From Chromohalobacter marismortui (GTDB lineage: Bacteria > Pseudomonadota > Gammaproteobacteria > Pseudomonadales > Halomonadaceae): DNA of 64,000 nt. Positions 61,046-64,000 of the stretch are shown in pieces (the stretch's first letter is position 1; every line of letters begins with the position of its first letter). Position numbers and translations under genes: made by a program. The notes under the pieces were generated by a model, which was not told where the DNA came from, did not search any database, and saw only the letters and a list, made by a program, of their open reading frames with translations. Location: assembly GCF_004364315.1 (NCBI RefSeq), contig NZ_SOBR01000005.1, positions 124,001-188,000 of the forward strand. The letters are read 5' to 3'.

Positions 61046-61129
61046 ATGCATAAGATGACGCACTTCTACGACAAACGTCGTATCATCGGCCGCCAAATCG
61101 AGTCTGCTCGGTCGCCCGCGGCCTGCTAG
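61046..61129 (+). CDS. Possible 27-codon leader peptide upstream of the amino-acid transporter
   Basis: A short frame starting ATG at 61046 with AGGA upstream encodes a 27-residue peptide containing four or five Arg residues (DKRRIIGRQ, then ARSP) and ends in a TAG that overlaps the TAGAAT sequence at 61127. The position upstream of a basic amino-acid transporter and the Arg content recall leader peptides, but no attenuator structure was identified. Weak candidate; the rest of 60949-61242 shows no gene. Confidence 0.2.
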   Translation: MHKMTHFYDKRRIIGRQIESARSPAAC

Positions 61130-61132
61130 AAT
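61127..61132 (+). promoter_or_regulatory. Candidate -10 element of the amino-acid transporter operon
   Basis: TAGAAT at 61127-61132 agrees with TATAAT at five of six positions and lies 111 bases upstream of the ATPase start. No good -35 hexamer is visible at the usual spacing, so an activator may be needed. Confidence 0.35.
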
Positions 61133-61242
61133 CGCTCCCTTTTTCGCGCTAGCCGCCCCAAGGTCGGCATACCGCGCTTACCGGCATCTTCATCGTCGCC
61201 TGGTATGCCGACCGAGACTTACCGCCACGTTTGGAGCTTTTC

Positions 61243-62013
61243 ATGGCTGATACGCCCATTCCCCTCGAAGTACGTGATATCACCAAGCGGTTCGGTGACA
61301 CCGAAGTCCTCAAGGGACTCTCCCTGACCGCCCACAAGGGCGACGTGATCACGCTGATCGGGGCCTCTGGCTCCGGCAAGAGCACCTTTCTACGCTGCAT
61401 GAATCTGCTCGAGCAACCCAATGAAGGCGAGCTGATCGTGCATGGCGAGAACATCGCCTTCAAAACCACCCGCCACGGCCGCGAACCCGCCGACTGGAAA
61501 CAGGTCGAACGCATCCGTGCCAAGCTCTCGATGGTGTTCCAGAGTTTCAACCTCTGGGCTCACATGACGTTGCTGGAAAACGTCATCGAGGCCCCCATTC
61601 ATGTGCTCGGCAAGCCGAAACGCGAAGCGGTCGAACACGCACGCCAACTGCTCGACCGCGTGGGACTGCTCGATCACGCCGACTATTATCCGGCCCAGAT
61701 GTCCGGCGGTCAGCAGCAACGCGGCGCCATTGCCCGTGCACTGGCCATGGATCCGGAAGTGATGCTGTTCGACGAACCGACCTCGGCGCTCGATCCCGAA
61801 CTCGTCGGCGACGTGCTCAAGGTCATGCGCGACCTGGCCGACGAGGGTCGCACCATGATCGTGGTCACCCATGAGATGAGCTTCGCCCGCGATGTCTCCT
61901 CGCAAGTGATCTATCTGCACCAGGGCATGATCGAGGAAATCGGCCCGCCGAAGGAAGTCCTCGACAATCCGCAGTCGGATCGCCTCAAGCAGTTCCTGGC
62001 ACCCAAGCACTGA
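61243..62013 (+). CDS. Polar/basic amino-acid ABC transporter ATPase (HisP/AotP-like)
   Basis: A 256-residue ATPase: Walker A LIGASGSGKST (about 37-47), the HisP-type insertion HGENIAFKTTRHGREPADWKQVERIR (about 70-95), signature MSGGQQQRGAIARALAMDPEV, Walker B VMLFDEPTSALDPELVG and switch His in VVTHEMSFARD. The ATG at 61243 follows GGAG; a TTG at 61231 is not needed. First of four genes for an arginine/ornithine/histidine-type importer; the order here is ATPase, two permeases, binding protein. Confidence 0.88.
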   Translation: MADTPIPLEVRDITKRFGDTEVLKGLSLTAHKGDVITLIGASGSGKSTFLRCMNLLEQPNEGELIVHGENIAFKTTRHGREPADWKQVERIRAKLSMVFQSFNLWAHMTLLENVIEAPIHVLGKPKREAVEHARQLLDRVGLLDHADYYPAQMSGGQQQRGAIARALAMDPEVMLFDEPTSALDPELVGDVLKVMRDLADEGRTMIVVTHEMSFARDVSSQVIYLHQGMIEEIGPPKEVLDNPQSDRLKQFLAPKH

Positions 62014-62034
62014 CGCCCGAGGGGAGAACACCGC

Positions 62035-62751
62035 ATGATCGACTTGAAGGGCTACGGCCCACGGCTTCTCGAGGGTGCTTTGGTCACGGTAGAAGTGGCC
62101 GTGCTGTCATTGTTGCTGGCCTTGATCCTGGGCCTGCTCACCGCCAGCGCCAAGCTTTCGCGCCATGTGCTCTTGCACCGCCTCGCCACGCTCTACACCA
62201 CCCTCATTCGCGGGGTGCCCGATCTGGTATTGATGCTGCTGCTGTTCTTCGGCGGTCAGATAGGCGTCAACATGATCACCGATTGGCTGTACTACCAGTT
62301 CGATGTGGATATTTTCATCAGCATCAACGAATTCGTCGCCGGCGTCGTGACCATCGGCTTCATCTTCGGCGCCTACATGGGCGAGACCTTTCGCGGCGCC
62401 TTTCTTGCCGTCGACAGCGGCCAGCTCGAAGCCGGGCGCGCCTACGGGATGTCCAGCCGGCTCATTTTCCGACGCATTCAATTCCCGCAGATGATGCGTC
62501 ACGCCCTTCCCGGCCTGGGTAACAACTGGATGGTGCTGCTCAAGACCACCGCACTGGTCTCGGTCATCGGGCTTTCCGATATGGTGCGCATCGCCGCCGA
62601 GGCAACCAAGGCCACTCACGAGCCGTTCTTGTTCATGGTCCCGGTGGCGCTCATTTATCTGTTGATCGCCAGCGTCTCGGAGTGGGGCGTGGCACGACTG
62701 CAAAAACGCTATAACGTCGGTTTCGGGGAGGCAGACGAATGGAACAACTAA
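62035..62751 (+). CDS. Amino-acid ABC transporter permease (HisQ/AotQ-like)
   Basis: A 238-residue permease with about five membrane helices. LIRGVPDLVLMLLLFFGGQ (about 61-79) and the EAA loop QLEAGRAYGMSSRLIFRRIQFPQMMRHALPGLGNNW (about 130-165) identify the HisMQ family. It overlaps the next permease gene by 13 bases, so the two subunits are translationally linked. Confidence 0.9.
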   Translation: MIDLKGYGPRLLEGALVTVEVAVLSLLLALILGLLTASAKLSRHVLLHRLATLYTTLIRGVPDLVLMLLLFFGGQIGVNMITDWLYYQFDVDIFISINEFVAGVVTIGFIFGAYMGETFRGAFLAVDSGQLEAGRAYGMSSRLIFRRIQFPQMMRHALPGLGNNWMVLLKTTALVSVIGLSDMVRIAAEATKATHEPFLFMVPVALIYLLIASVSEWGVARLQKRYNVGFGEADEWNN

Positions 62752-63470
62752 ACGCCTGGTTCGTCGAGCTTCTCTCGAACAACGACATTTTCACGGCCAA
62801 TACGCTCGGCTACTACCTCGATGGGCTGGGCAACACCGTGCGCCTGGTCTTTCTATCCCTGATCATCGGCCTGGTGCTGGCCGTGCCACTCGCCATCGCG
62901 CGTGGCTCACGCCGCAAGTGGATCAAGTGGCCGGTATTCTTCTATACCTACGTGTTTCGTGGCACGCCATTGTTGATTCAGCTTTACATGATTTATTACG
63001 GCGTGGTGTTCATCGAGGGCATTCAGGACACCTTCCTGTGGGTCATCCTGCAGGGCGCCTTCTACCCCGCGCTGATCGCCTTCACGCTCAATACCGCCGC
63101 CTATACCACCGAGATCTTCCATGGTGCCATCAAGGCCACGCCACGCGGCGAGATCGAAGCGGCACGCGCCTACGGCATGTCGCGAGCGCTGATGATGCGC
63201 CGCATCATCATGCCCAGCGCCTTCCGACGTGCCCTGCCGGCCTACGGCAACGAGGTGATCTTCATGCTCCACGCCAGCGCCATCGCCAGCGTGGTCACGA
63301 TCATGGACCTCACCGGGGCCGCACGCTTCGTCTATGCCCGCTTCTACGCGCCCTTCGACGCCTTCCTCTTCGTGGCGGCCATTTACCTGTGCCTGACCTT
63401 CGCCATTTTGTATCTCTTCCGCCACCTGGAAAAGAAGCTTCTGGCGCATCTAAAACCGATCAATGGATGA
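62739..63470 (+). CDS. Amino-acid ABC transporter permease (HisM/AotM-like)
   Basis: A 243-residue HisM-type permease: FRGTPLLIQLYMIYYGVVF (about 74-92), then the EAA loop EIEAARAYGMSRALMMRRIIMPSAFRRALPAYGNEV (about 139-173) and a final helix before the basic tail LEKKLLAHLKP. It pairs with the preceding HisQ-like subunit. Confidence 0.9.
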   Translation: MEQLNAWFVELLSNNDIFTANTLGYYLDGLGNTVRLVFLSLIIGLVLAVPLAIARGSRRKWIKWPVFFYTYVFRGTPLLIQLYMIYYGVVFIEGIQDTFLWVILQGAFYPALIAFTLNTAAYTTEIFHGAIKATPRGEIEAARAYGMSRALMMRRIIMPSAFRRALPAYGNEVIFMLHASAIASVVTIMDLTGAARFVYARFYAPFDAFLFVAAIYLCLTFAILYLFRHLEKKLLAHLKPING

Positions 63471-63548
63471 GCTTTTCTGCCTGCCTCGGCCCGCGTCATG
63501 GCACGTGGCAGGCCTTATTTCCTTACCACTATTCCAACGAGGCTTATC

Positions 63549-64000
63549 ATGAAAAAACTCCTGGCACTGACCCTTCTGGGCATGGTCATGACCACCGCCA
63601 CCGCTCAGGCGCGTGATGGTGATGATGAAATACGGCTGGCCATCGACGTGCCCTATGAACCTTTCGTCTACCGCACCCCGAGCGGTGAGCTGAAGGGCTT
63701 CGAGATCGATCTCGGCAACGAATTGTGCGAACGCGCCAACCTCGATTGCACCTGGGTCGAACAATCCTGGAGCGGCATCATCCCCGGGCTGCTCTCGCGC
63801 AAATACGACGCCATCCTGTCCTCGATGGCCATCACGCCAGCACGTGCCAATCAGGTCCTCTTTTCGATTCCCTACTACAACACGCCCAGCGTCTGGATCA
63901 CGCGCCGCGGTCGCGACATCGACATCAGCGACAAGGCCTCGCTCGAAGGGCTCAGCGTCGGGGTGCAGCGCGGCACCATCCGCGATAGCTACGTCACCCA
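63549..64000 (+). CDS. Amino-acid ABC transporter periplasmic binding protein (3' end outside window)
   Basis: The first 150 codons of a family 3 solute-binding protein. The signal peptide is residues 1-21 (ending TAQA). The mature protein shows IRLAIDVPYEPFVYRTPSGELKGFEIDLGNELCERANLDCTWVEQSWSGIIPGLLSRKYDAILSSMAIT (about 28-95), the lysine/arginine/ornithine-binding pattern, with the substrate Asp in GFEIDLG and the Arg expected after SSMAITPAR. It completes the importer encoded upstream. Confidence 0.9.
   Translation, partial: MKKLLALTLLGMVMTTATAQARDGDDEIRLAIDVPYEPFVYRTPSGELKGFEIDLGNELCERANLDCTWVEQSWSGIIPGLLSRKYDAILSSMAITPARANQVLFSIPYYNTPSVWITRRGRDIDISDKASLEGLSVGVQRGTIRDSYVT

Overview
The window is a GC-rich, gene-dense chromosomal segment of a moderately halophilic gammaproteobacterium, most likely Chromohalobacter or a close relative in the Halomonadaceae. 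The evidence is a complete ectoine/hydroxyectoine catabolic set (doeA, doeB, doeX, doeC, doeD, eutB, eutC), the zwf-pgl-eda/hexR arrangement, and the overall base composition. No rRNA, tRNA, insertion sequence, phage gene or CRISPR array was found. Genes are packed in operons with many ATGA stop/start overlaps.

Layout. 1-567: start of a Tat-exported PhoD-like phosphatase with a Pho-box-like promoter. 693-13103 (minus): ectoine degradation genes in two blocks, doeA-doeB-doeX and doeC-doeD-eutB-eutC, separated by a formate-dehydrogenase-like molybdoenzyme, its FdhD sulfurtransferase and a membrane protein. A MocR/GabR-type regulator (EnuR-like) diverges from doeA at 13285. 14752-19943: ghrA, then a ugpBAEC glycerol-3-phosphate ABC transporter. 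20116-24118: zwf-pgl-eda with divergent hexR and a HexR-like palindrome between them. 24213-27596: a phosphonate/selenate-type ABC transporter with a fused double permease, plus YnfA.

28023-40453 is the most distinctive region. It is a compact aryl polyene (APE) type II polyketide operon: chain-length factor, one acyl carrier protein, membrane protein, a fused AMP-ligase/dehydratase, separate glycosyl- and acyltransferases, a LolA-like carrier, an MMPL exporter, a flavin halogenase-like protein, a DUF3261 lipoprotein, ketosynthase, dehydratase and ketoreductase. Compared with described APE loci it has one carrier protein rather than two and no thioesterase, methyltransferase or second ketosynthase. 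It adds a flavoprotein that keeps the halogenase WxWxIP motif and a candidate catalytic lysine, so a halogenated aryl polyene (xanthomonadin-like) is plausible but unproven.

40537-57643 holds housekeeping and accessory genes: RidA, a tandem universal stress protein beside a SulP anion transporter, a HAD phosphatase, a slipin/NfeD pair with a small secreted protein, a LysR/gamma-butyrobetaine-hydroxylase/quaternary-amine-binding-protein set, a TVP38 protein, a GT4 glycosyltransferase, a DmlR-like regulator with D-malate/tartrate dehydrogenase, a hemerythrin, and a chemoreceptor with a near-consensus sigma-28 promoter. 57880-64000 holds a Tat-exported SMP-30 lactonase, a DUF1338 protein with astE, and a basic amino-acid (His/Arg type) ABC transporter that runs off the right edge; the last two point to arginine/ornithine use.

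Together the window encodes uptake and breakdown of compatible solutes and related nitrogen compounds (ectoines, carnitine precursors, basic amino acids), Entner-Doudoroff/pentose-phosphate entry of sugars, phosphorus scavenging, and a cell-envelope pigment system.
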